The notes under the pieces were generated by a model. The model saw nothing but the letters and a program-made list of their open reading frames with translations, made no database searches and was not told the DNA's origin. Below, one piece after another: positions 8,680 to 16,341 of a DNA stretch of 47,210 bases. Position 1 is the first letter of the stretch; every line of letters begins with the position of its first letter. The stretch is taken from assembly GCA_002726275.1 (NCBI GenBank), contig PBSO01000018.1, positions 1 through 47,210 on the forward strand. The letters run 5' to 3'. The DNA is from Methanobacteriota archaeon. Lineage in GTDB: Archaea; Thermoplasmatota; Poseidoniia; Poseidoniales; Thalassarchaeaceae. The translations under genes were made by a program, and so were the position numbers.

Positions 8680-8712
8680 CGCGACGGCAGCGGTCTGGGA
8701 CCGCCGCCGCCG
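8680..8712 (-). promoter_or_regulatory. GC-rich hairpin between solute-binding protein and permease genes (candidate processing/attenuation element)
   Basis: Minus strand GCGGCGGCGGTC-CCA-GACCGCTGCCGT: about 12-bp stem with two G-U pairs and a 3-nt loop. Confidence 0.5.
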
Positions 8713-8744
8713 GCCTTACGAATCAAGCGATACTATTGCTCGAT

Positions 8745-10793
8745 CTAACTCTTGTCCACGTTGAACCATGGTATGGTTGCTGGTGGAACTTCACTGGGCA
8801 TCGAAACCCTGTCAGAGTGGACGTGGTAGCTCAGGTACTGCGCCATGAAGATGAGCGAAGGCTCCTCCATGAAGAGATCGTGCGCCTCTTCGTAGAGGGC
8901 AGCGCGAGCATCGTAGTCTGTCTCGGTCTTGGCCTCTAGTAGTAGTGCATCGATGTCAGCGTTTGCGTACTGAGTGTTGTACACGTCTCCGTGCTCTGCT
9001 GCGCTAGCAACGAACGGGAACCAGTAGTTGTCTGGGTCATTGTAGTCAGGAGCCCAGCCAAGGAACATGAAGTCCCAGTTGGCGGTTCCGAACATCCTGT
9101 CCAGCATGTTGCCCCATGGCTCGCCAGTAACTGTGTTGGCGATTCCGACGAGGTCAAGGTTCTGTGCCATCAGGTTGGCGTTGGCCTCCCTGTTGACGTT
9201 TCCGTCGTTGTAGAACAGGCGGATCTCGTTTCCACCGAACCTGACGCAGTCGTCAGTGTCCTGGTTTCCGTCAGCGTCTACGCAGGTGTATCCAGCAGCG
9301 TCTAGAATGGATCTAGCCATGTCTAGGTCGTAGCTGAAAGTCGCGTCCTGGGTCTCCACGAATGGCATCCCCAGTGGGACTGGCCCGTGTAGGGGGATCG
9401 CGAATCCGTCGTAGATGTCAGAGATGGCGGTATCGTAGTCATAGATGTACGACAGTGCCTTTCGGACTGCTCCATCGCCCATGAACTCGTTGTGGGCGAC
9501 GTCTCCGTCAGCTCCCTCGATGGTCGGGTTGGTGTTCATGATTCCCAGAGCCACAGTCAGAGAAGCCTCTGGTCCGCAGTCGGTACCCTGGTCAGGGTCT
9601 CCGGTGATTGCGGTTGGGTTCTCTGTGTTCAGGCAGACCTCTGCTAGGTTCCCGCTTGGGACCGAAGCGAAGTCGACCTCTCCGTCCTTTAGGGCAGCTA
9701 CGCGAGTAGCCTCCTCAGCGACCTCGGACCTGGTGATCTTGTTCAGGTTGAATCCGCCGTCTTCCCAGTATAGCCAGTTTGGAGTGAGCACGAGCTCGGT
9801 CTCCTCGACGTAGCTGTTCAGGACGTATGCGTTGGTTCCTAGCGGGTTCGAGTGCAGGAACGCGTTGCAGTGGTCATCGGAACTCTCGTCGACATCAGCG
9901 GTAGCTGGGTCGTCCTCGGTTACGATTCTGTTAGCCTCACAGGTCTCTGCGTCAGTAACGGCTCCAATCCAGAATGCGATGGTCGGGATGAATGCCGAGT
10001 AGGCGACATCCAGAGTCGCGGAGAAGGTACCGTCGTCGTTGACGACTAGTCCGTCGCAGGAAGACATGGTCTCGTACATGATCCATGCAACACCGGAGTC
10101 TGGGCTTCCATACTCTATAACTCGGCACCATGAGTACCGAACGTCCTCAGCGTCGAACGTTGCTCCGTTCGAGAAGAAGACCCCCTCACGTAGGGTGAAG
10201 GTGTATGTCAGACCGTCGTCGCTAATGGTGTAGCCAGTGGCGAGCCTTGGAACTAGGACGGGTGCCCCGTCTGCCCCTGGCTCGTACCTGTACAGAGTGT
10301 CGTAGACGTTCTCAATGACTGCTCCGGACGACGTGTCGTACGCGTCTGCGGGGTCCATCATTGGTGGGTCGACGTCAGAGGTCATTGCAACGATCTCGCA
10401 AGCGGATGCAACGCCGGACAAATCGTCCTCTTTGCACTCGCGGAGATCCTCTAGAGCTGCCATGGCATCGGCCATCGACATGTCGCCGGAGCCGTACTTG
10501 CTCATGTAGTAAGCCTGGTCGTAGGCGCAGGAGCCATCGTCGTCAGTAGCTGACGAGTCGTAGTTTGTAGCTTCCATGTCCATGCAACCAGCTGCCTCAA
10601 GGTGGTCAAATACGCCGTCGCCGTCCGAGTCGGCGAACTCACACGAACCGTCGTCGACGGTCGCATCAGCGTCGAAGTTAGTTGCAATTTCATCCATGCA
10701 ACCCTCCACATCGTCGTCTCCGCCTAGGCAACCGGCGGTGACTGACGCAATCATCAGCGTAACAAGAAGTAAAGCGCTTAGCTTGGACTTCAT
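8745..10793 (-). CDS. Peptide ABC transporter solute-binding lipoprotein (SBP_bac_5 family)
   Basis: Signal with lipobox-like VTAGC; ATGYTISDDGLTYTFTLREGVFFSNGATFDAEDVRYSW; DNYWFPFVAS; C-terminal family features; first gene of the operon. Confidence 0.92.
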   Translation of the reverse strand: MKSKLSALLLVTLMIASVTAGCLGGDDDVEGCMDEIATNFDADATVDDGSCEFADSDGDGVFDHLEAAGCMDMEATNYDSSATDDDGSCAYDQAYYMSKYGSGDMSMADAMAALEDLRECKEDDLSGVASACEIVAMTSDVDPPMMDPADAYDTSSGAVIENVYDTLYRYEPGADGAPVLVPRLATGYTISDDGLTYTFTLREGVFFSNGATFDAEDVRYSWCRVIEYGSPDSGVAWIMYETMSSCDGLVVNDDGTFSATLDVAYSAFIPTIAFWIGAVTDAETCEANRIVTEDDPATADVDESSDDHCNAFLHSNPLGTNAYVLNSYVEETELVLTPNWLYWEDGGFNLNKITRSEVAEEATRVAALKDGEVDFASVPSGNLAEVCLNTENPTAITGDPDQGTDCGPEASLTVALGIMNTNPTIEGADGDVAHNEFMGDGAVRKALSYIYDYDTAISDIYDGFAIPLHGPVPLGMPFVETQDATFSYDLDMARSILDAAGYTCVDADGNQDTDDCVRFGGNEIRLFYNDGNVNREANANLMAQNLDLVGIANTVTGEPWGNMLDRMFGTANWDFMFLGWAPDYNDPDNYWFPFVASAAEHGDVYNTQYANADIDALLLEAKTETDYDARAALYEEAHDLFMEEPSLIFMAQYLSYHVHSDRVSMPSEVPPATIPWFNVDKS
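10521..10703 (-). repeat. GCMDxxAxNYDxxATxDDGSC double repeat with DSDGDG linker
   Basis: GCMDEIATNFDADATVDDGSCEFADSDGDGVFDHLEAAGCMDMEATNYDSSATDDDGSCAY. Confidence 0.75.
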
Positions 10794-10814
10794 ACCTCGT
10801 GCGTGGGCGTGTTG

Positions 10815-10827
10815 AGTATTTAGTATC
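10815..10827 (-). promoter_or_regulatory. Candidate TATA box for the peptide-transporter operon
   Basis: Minus strand GATACTAAATACTC about 25-30 nt upstream of CACGAGGTATG. Confidence 0.3.
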
Positions 10828-10917
10828 TCTCAGATTTTCAAGGAAATAGCCATTTTTGGTTACTATTATGCTTGAAAATGGTTTACTTTCTGCACTTCTT
10901 GGGGCGCTGAAGATGGA

Positions 10918-10994
10918 TGGTGGACGTGCCGAGATTTGAACTCGGGGCCTCTTCCATGCCAAGGAAGCGCGCTTCCAAGCTGCGCCACACGCCC
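10918..10994 (-). tRNA. tRNA-Ala(GGC), CCA encoded
   Basis: Minus strand GGGCGTG-TG-GCGCAGCTTGGAAGCGC-G-CTTCC-TTGGCAT-GGAAG-AGGCC-CCGAG-TTCAAAT-CTCGG-CACGTCC-A-CCA. Full cloverleaf; G3-U70 in the acceptor stem agrees with alanine identity. Confidence 0.93.
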
Positions 10995-11063
10995 AATAGA
11001 AAGCGCGACTATCGAGGCCCATTTAAGGAGAATGGGTGCAGGGGCTAGCAAGAGTGAGTGGTG

Positions 11064-11582
11064 ATGCCAGGGGGACCCGAAATTCCAGACGGCCTGATTG
11101 AGAGGGTCATCCTAGCGCTTGATGGAAGGGATGCCCCCTTCATCAAGAGCCTTGATGGGGGCATCTCCCTCGAATGGCTAGAGTCTGGTGACAGCAGATT
11201 GGGGATTACAAGGTTCGAGTGCGACCACAACGAACTGTATCGGAGGAGGAGGCTTGGATTGCCCCCGGGCCCGATCACAATAGGTATCAACAGTATACTG
11301 GACGGTGACGAGAAGCTGTTCAAGCACACGCTAGCACATGAACTTCTACATGCAGCGGGACTCTTGGAACACGACGGGAACCACGCTGAAATCGTGAAAG
11401 CAGTGGCACCGTCCCCGAAGCTGAGCGAGTCTCCCGTATTGAGGGGGATGCGGGAGGAGGTTCTTTCCAGCCTACCCGAGAGACAGTGGATCTGCGGGAA
11501 CTGCGGCCACTCCTGGGAGCGGATGAGGGTGACGAGACCCGGCAGATGCCCCAAGTGCGCGAGATCGTTCACGGCACCCTAG
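11064..11582 (+). CDS. SprT-like zinc metalloprotease with C-terminal zinc ribbon
   Basis: HTLAHELLHAAGLLEHDGNH (HExxH) followed by WICGNCGHSWERMRVTRPGRCPKCARSF (CxxC...CxxC). ORF can also start at GTG 11058. Confidence 0.75.
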   Translation: MPGGPEIPDGLIERVILALDGRDAPFIKSLDGGISLEWLESGDSRLGITRFECDHNELYRRRRLGLPPGPITIGINSILDGDEKLFKHTLAHELLHAAGLLEHDGNHAEIVKAVAPSPKLSESPVLRGMREEVLSSLPERQWICGNCGHSWERMRVTRPGRCPKCARSFTAP

Positions 11583-11667
11583 GGCGTTTTCCATCATCTT
11601 GGAAACGTCTAGTTAGATAATCCGCAGAGTGTGGGATTCATGAGGGGGGTGCTCGGCGCAGATGTCA

Positions 11668-11744
11668 GGGCGATTAGTGTAGTCTGGATATCATCCCGGC
11701 CTTCTAAGCCGGTGACACGGGTTCGAATCCTGTATCGCCCACCA
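11668..11744 (+). tRNA. tRNA-Arg(UCU), CCA encoded
   Basis: GGGCGAT...CCGGC-CTTCTAA-GCCGG-TGACA-CGGGT-TCGAATC-CTGT-ATCGCCC-A-CCA; anticodon TCT. Confidence 0.9.
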
Positions 11745-11799
11745 CCAAACCCGCTCCCTCGCGAATCGCTCATATAGGGGCAGCAGGTCGGCCGCCCGC

Positions 11800-11907
11800 A
11801 TGAAGAGAGGTTCTCGCGCATGGAAGAAGCGAGGCCAGCAGCGCTGGAAGTGGCGCAAGAAGAAGCTCCGAAGGCGAAAGGCAGCCAGAAAGCGCGCTAA
11901 GCAGTGA
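11800..11907 (+). CDS. eL41-like ribosomal protein (35 aa), below the ORF-track threshold
   Basis: ATG..TGA encodes MKRGSRAWKKRGQQRWKWRKKKLRRRKAARKRAKQ; resembles the archaeal/eukaryotic L41e pattern (MKRRxRKWKKKGRMRWKWxKKRxRRLKR..., from memory). Confidence 0.75.
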   Translation: MKRGSRAWKKRGQQRWKWRKKKLRRRKAARKRAKQ

Positions 11908-11963
11908 TTCCACTGAACCTAGGCAGCGGACACATTGATAGGCTGATTACCAATGCAAGCATA

Positions 11964-14900
11964 ATGACACGTGCGGATGCTACAACATACGTTGCGCTGG
12001 CCCTAGTTTGCCTTATGCTAGGAATGACTGCCTCGATTAGCCAGAATGATATGCAGATGCGGGAACTTGATGACGTCCCTGAAAAGTCGATGACGCATGC
12101 GGCCCCGAATATCCCGGGGTCCACCCCTGGCTCGATCTTCTCGGATACCACGATATCCAACGCTAGGGGTACGGCCTGCATGGTCAGGCACAACGGGACA
12201 CTAGCGTGCTGGGGGGCAAATGATGCCGGTCAGCTCGGAAATGGCCAGATGGAGGATGGAAACTACTCCGAGGTTCCGGTCGAGGTGATTGGAGTGACTG
12301 GGCTCACCTTCAGGGAGGTCGCCGTAGGGCAGTTCGCAGCCTGCGCCATTACCGACACGAACGAGTTGTACTGCTGGGGCGGTGGACAATTTGGTCAGCT
12401 AGGCAGACCCGTGTGCGTATACGTGGGCGACGATTACTACCCATGCAGGTACGCGCAAGGAAAGCTACCAGCCAAGGTCCACTTCCCAGGCAATCCGAAC
12501 GCCGAAGTCAGGACCATCGTGGGATCTGACCTGAGTGCCCACTTCTGCGCGATTATCGACGACGGAGACGTGTCGTGCTGGGGCAACAACGACTTCGGCC
12601 AGGTGGGGAATGGAGATTGGTGCAGCGAGGGCGTGACATACTCGCAGATCCCCGCGGTGGGAGACAACTGCAACATCTACAATGGCATAACTAGGCCTCA
12701 GATGGTCGAGATGCCAGAAAACCGGAGCGCTATCGCCGTATCAGTCGGAATGGGCAACTCGTGCGCGGTTCTCGACAACAACAGCTTGTACTGCTGGGGC
12801 AGAAGCGACACAGGATCAATGGGGCAGGGCGACGACTACCTCTACAAGACCACGCTTGCAGAGGATCTGGTTGATTGGGAGAATCAAGACTGGCTCAACA
12901 TGACCGATGCGACGAATTTCGGGGAAGAGGGCAAGGCCTTCATGTACCCATGCCCGTTTGGAGGCACCCATTGGATTGAGTGGACTGGCAAGGAAAACAA
13001 CACACTAACAGGCGTGACGACGGACGGGTTCACCCATGGTTTCTGGGCTGGATCCGACGTCGACTTCGCGTTACAGCTGGAACCCATACACGTCCCCATG
13101 CCGAACGGCACTGGTGTTTTGGCGATTGATTCGGGATTCTCGGGTCACACGGCGGTTCTCGAGGACGGGAACGTCGCCTACTGGGGGTTTGGCAATGATG
13201 ACGAGCGCTGGAACTCCTCACCCACCCTGAATCCCGATCTTGGGCCGGATGTGAACCGCTCGGTGATCTCCTTCAGCCAGGGGCCCGAGCACGGATGCGC
13301 CATACTCGACAACTTCGAGGCATGGTGCGGCGGGATGAACAACAACGGGCAGCTCGGACTTGGGAACTCGACGTACTACGAGGACATCACGCCAGTAGTC
13401 GGCGCACATGAGTTCGCCGCAATAGCCGCAGGGGGCTCGTGGTATAGCGACAACTCCAGATGGAACTCAACAGGATGGATGGCCGAGGTCCAGTCAACCT
13501 GTGCGATTAACACGACTGGTGGCGTCTTCTGCTGGGGCTCCGACAACTACGGTGGGCTAGGCAACGGCGGCAATGGTTTCGCATCTTTCCCCGTTGAGAT
13601 ATGGGTCGAAGCTGGGACTGACGGAACCGCGATGTTGGGCGACAGGGACCCGGATGGAGATGGCATTCTGGGAATGCTCGACGAACTACCATGGGGATGC
13701 CCTGCGGGATACTACGTAATCGACGGCTCCTGCACGGGAGTCAGTGAGGCGGGGCACTACTCCCCGGAGTTCTCAGAGTCGGACTGGGAGTGCCAACCTG
13801 GCGAGTTCCAGCCACTGGCGGGACAGGGGTTCTGCATTGAGGCGAGTCCGGGTCACTATGTCTCGGGAAGCACCGCGACATCCCAGGAATCATGCGAATC
13901 AGGCCACTACCAGCCCGATTCCGGGCAGACATCGTGCCTTGGGGCGGACATGGGGCACGAGACAAACAATGATGCCACCGCGCAGATGATGTGCGGGACC
14001 GGGTACTACCAGCCGCTTGCAAACCAGTCTGATTGCCTCGCTGCGGATCCCGGAAACTATGTCGGTAGCGTAGGTTCCACCACACAGACCGAGTGCGCAC
14101 CGGGAACATACTCGGCCAACCTAGCCGCTTCATCGTGCTCACTCGCCTTCGCCGGGCACTACGCCCCTGGTAACGGGTCTGTCGCACAGACTCCATGCGA
14201 GCCCGGGACTTACTCGGACGAGCTGGGCCTCGGCGAGTGCAAGGTAACGGAGCCAGGCCACTACACAAGCGGGTCTGGATCGACTTTCCAAACTCCCTGC
14301 TCGATGCCCCAGTTCCAGGCGTCGCAGGGCCAGAGCGAATGCATCGACTCGAACCCCGGCCACTACGTGGACACGGACGGTGCGATTTCAGAGGGGGCCT
14401 GTCCTGCAGGAACCTTCCAGCCCTCCTACGGAGCGACCGAGTGCATGGACACCAATCCAGGACACCACGCACCCTCCGAGGGCACTGGCGACGAAGTACC
14501 GTGCCCCACAGGCCAGTACCAGCCCGATTCCGGAAGCATAGTCTGCCTCACGGCAAACCCTGGGAGCTTCGTGGATTCGGAGGGCTCATCATCCCAGATG
14601 GATTGCGGTGAGGGGCATTACCAGCCAGACTCGGGCTCTGACTCATGCCTCACGGCCGACTCGGGTTACTACGCTGATGGAACAGGATCAGAGGTTCAGA
14701 GAGAGTGTGTTCCGGGGACCTACCAGCCGGACTCTGGACAAGCCTCATGCATCGAAGCAGAAGCTGGCAACTCCGCTGAAGGCCCGGCTGCATCTTCCCA
14801 GGTGATTTGCTCTCCCGGTACTTACCAACCAGAGCCCGGCAGGGCATCGTGCATCGAAGCCACCGCAGGCGCCTTTGTGGCAGATGAGGGGTCCTTGGAC

Positions 14901-15365
14901 TTCGAATACTGCGAGGTCGGGACCTACCAGCCGTCTACCGGGCAGTCGGAATGCCTTGAGGCCGAAGCCGGATACATCGTCTCGCTGATCGGCTCGCTGG
15001 GCCAATACCCGTGCGAGGCCGGGACCTACCAGCCGTCTACCGGGCAGACCGAGTGCATCGACGCCCAGAAGGGACACTACGTTGAGGCAGAGGGATCGCC
15101 CTCCCAGACGCCCTGCGAGGCCGGGACCTACCAGCAACTGGCCAAGGCCACGTACTGCATAGTCGCGGGAGCCAACCATTTCGTTCCCGAGTCGGGCGCA
15201 TTCTTCCAGCAGCCCTGTCCATCTGGCGAAACACAGCCCGAGAAAGGGCAGACCTCCTGCATCGCCGAGCAATCTAGCGACTCGGGCGGTTCCGTACCCG
15301 GATTCGCATTCATCCCGGCCATTGTGGCCATATCGTTGGCTGCCATCGGATCGAGAAGGCGATAG
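11964..15365 (+). CDS. Giant secreted/surface protein: RCC1-like repeats + 16 Cys-rich GCC2/GCC3 (ephrin-receptor-like) repeats + PGF-CTERM-like tail
   Basis: N-terminal hydrophobic signal (TTYVALALVCLMLGMTASISQ); repeated CWGxNxxGQLGNG motifs; repeated C.PGTYQPDSGQ..CI.A..GHYV; C-terminal SVPGFAFIPAIVAISLAAIGSRRR. The supplied ORF start at GTG 11904 is probably too early. Confidence 0.88.
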   Translation: MTRADATTYVALALVCLMLGMTASISQNDMQMRELDDVPEKSMTHAAPNIPGSTPGSIFSDTTISNARGTACMVRHNGTLACWGANDAGQLGNGQMEDGNYSEVPVEVIGVTGLTFREVAVGQFAACAITDTNELYCWGGGQFGQLGRPVCVYVGDDYYPCRYAQGKLPAKVHFPGNPNAEVRTIVGSDLSAHFCAIIDDGDVSCWGNNDFGQVGNGDWCSEGVTYSQIPAVGDNCNIYNGITRPQMVEMPENRSAIAVSVGMGNSCAVLDNNSLYCWGRSDTGSMGQGDDYLYKTTLAEDLVDWENQDWLNMTDATNFGEEGKAFMYPCPFGGTHWIEWTGKENNTLTGVTTDGFTHGFWAGSDVDFALQLEPIHVPMPNGTGVLAIDSGFSGHTAVLEDGNVAYWGFGNDDERWNSSPTLNPDLGPDVNRSVISFSQGPEHGCAILDNFEAWCGGMNNNGQLGLGNSTYYEDITPVVGAHEFAAIAAGGSWYSDNSRWNSTGWMAEVQSTCAINTTGGVFCWGSDNYGGLGNGGNGFASFPVEIWVEAGTDGTAMLGDRDPDGDGILGMLDELPWGCPAGYYVIDGSCTGVSEAGHYSPEFSESDWECQPGEFQPLAGQGFCIEASPGHYVSGSTATSQESCESGHYQPDSGQTSCLGADMGHETNNDATAQMMCGTGYYQPLANQSDCLAADPGNYVGSVGSTTQTECAPGTYSANLAASSCSLAFAGHYAPGNGSVAQTPCEPGTYSDELGLGECKVTEPGHYTSGSGSTFQTPCSMPQFQASQGQSECIDSNPGHYVDTDGAISEGACPAGTFQPSYGATECMDTNPGHHAPSEGTGDEVPCPTGQYQPDSGSIVCLTANPGSFVDSEGSSSQMDCGEGHYQPDSGSDSCLTADSGYYADGTGSEVQRECVPGTYQPDSGQASCIEAEAGNSAEGPAASSQVICSPGTYQPEPGRASCIEATAGAFVADEGSLDFEYCEVGTYQPSTGQSECLEAEAGYIVSLIGSLGQYPCEAGTYQPSTGQTECIDAQKGHYVEAEGSPSQTPCEAGTYQQLAKATYCIVAGANHFVPESGAFFQQPCPSGETQPEKGQTSCIAEQSSDSGGSVPGFAFIPAIVAISLAAIGSRRR
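12170..13590 (+). repeat. RCC1-like beta-propeller repeats
   Basis: LACWGANDAGQLGNGQ, LYCWGGGQFGQLGRP, VSCWGNNDFGQVGNGD, LYCWGRSDTGSMGQGD, AWCGGMNNNGQLGLGN, VFCWGSDNYGGLGNGG. Confidence 0.85.
13698..15270 (+). repeat. 16 tandem Cys-rich repeats of about 33-34 aa
   Basis: E.g. CVPGTYQPDSGQASCIEAEAGNSAEGPAASSQVI / CEVGTYQPSTGQSECLEAEAGYIVSLIGSLGQYP / CEAGTYQPSTGQTECIDAQKGHYVEAEGSPSQTP; DNA repeat units at 14910, 15012 and 15114 have exact 102-nt spacing. Confidence 0.9.
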
Positions 15366-15426
15366 CCCCGAATGGAAACCATCAATCCGTGACAGGCTTG
15401 ATAGTTGGTGCGTTATTGGAACTAAT

Positions 15427-16341
15427 ATGGCCGGCATAAGGGAGTACTCCGAAAGTGACCGCACTGCCGCGACCCTGTCCCTTGTGGCCTTCGTGGCAGG
15501 GATATCCCTCATCTGGGCGGTGATCGGCCCGGGGCATTCGGCAGCCTCCCTTTCTGAGGCCTCAGGATCCCAGGTCATACCCAGCACCGCCCTAGCCATG
15601 TTCAGGACCATTGCAGCAATGGCGTCGGTGTTCACACTCTCGGCAATCGCCTCCAACAAGGAGGGGCTAAACTACAATGTCCTGGACTACGAAACCAAGA
15701 TCTACGGGCCGAGGAGGTTACTCGGCACGAGTCGTCTGGCTGCATACACGATGTGGAGTTTCGGCCTCCTGGGGATATACTTCTCCATAGCGGCATTCGT
15801 GACGTGGTCTCACATTCTTGGGACTAACGTCCCCGACATCCTTCTCGTCGCGTGCCCCGCAGCCCTAGCTGCTTCTTGCGCGTCCGCGCTTCTGGTTTCC
15901 GTGACTGTGACTTTCATACTAATTCCCGAATCCAATGAGAGGGGTGACAACATCAGTCACTACTTCCTATGGGACAATCAGATAATGCACAATGGTAACG
16001 TGATAATTCTCAGTGCAGAGTTGCTCGTTACGGACATAACAATTGGACTATCCCATATTTCCTTCCCAGTCATTTTCGGGGCCATATATGTCACGTTCTC
16101 AGCATTTTTCGCCACTAGGGAAGGAGGATTCTACTTCTATGACTTTCTTGACCCGAGATTGAATGGAGCTCCGATAATCCACATGACACTGCTTACCGTT
16201 ATGGCCGCCCTCTACATCGGCGTGATTCTTTTGACATCCCTAGTTGATTGGAATCGCGGCGTGGCCGCAGTGGCCATCATACTACTTCTCCACTTAGTTA
16301 CCACGTTCAAGGACCCTAAAGAAGCGACACTAGATTCGTGA
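15427..16341 (+). CDS. Multi-pass membrane protein; possibly FAR-17a/AIG1-like (tentative)
   Basis: Likely start MAGIREYSESD at 15427; seven or so hydrophobic segments; HNGNVIILSAELLV and GGFYFYDFLDPRL recall FAR-17a/AIG1 family segments, not confirmed. Confidence 0.6.
   Translation: MAGIREYSESDRTAATLSLVAFVAGISLIWAVIGPGHSAASLSEASGSQVIPSTALAMFRTIAAMASVFTLSAIASNKEGLNYNVLDYETKIYGPRRLLGTSRLAAYTMWSFGLLGIYFSIAAFVTWSHILGTNVPDILLVACPAALAASCASALLVSVTVTFILIPESNERGDNISHYFLWDNQIMHNGNVIILSAELLVTDITIGLSHISFPVIFGAIYVTFSAFFATREGGFYFYDFLDPRLNGAPIIHMTLLTVMAALYIGVILLTSLVDWNRGVAAVAIILLLHLVTTFKDPKEATLDS

Noticed and set aside
13741-14472. 243-aa minus-strand ORF
   Set aside because: Antisense shadow of the Cys-rich repeat region; Arg-rich, no family features.
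13698-15270. Possible CRISPR-like or non-coding repeat array
   Set aside because: Repeats are in frame, codon-periodic (~99-102 nt) and encode Cys-rich protein units, so they are coding repeats.
15322-15426. N-terminal extension of the 339-aa membrane ORF
   Set aside because: Overlaps the 3' end of the giant surface protein; composition not protein-like; MAGIREYSES start fits better.
14745-15659. 304-aa minus-strand ORF
   Set aside because: Antisense to the repeat array; apparent internal repeats (RRLVGPGLA) only mirror the sense-strand repeats.
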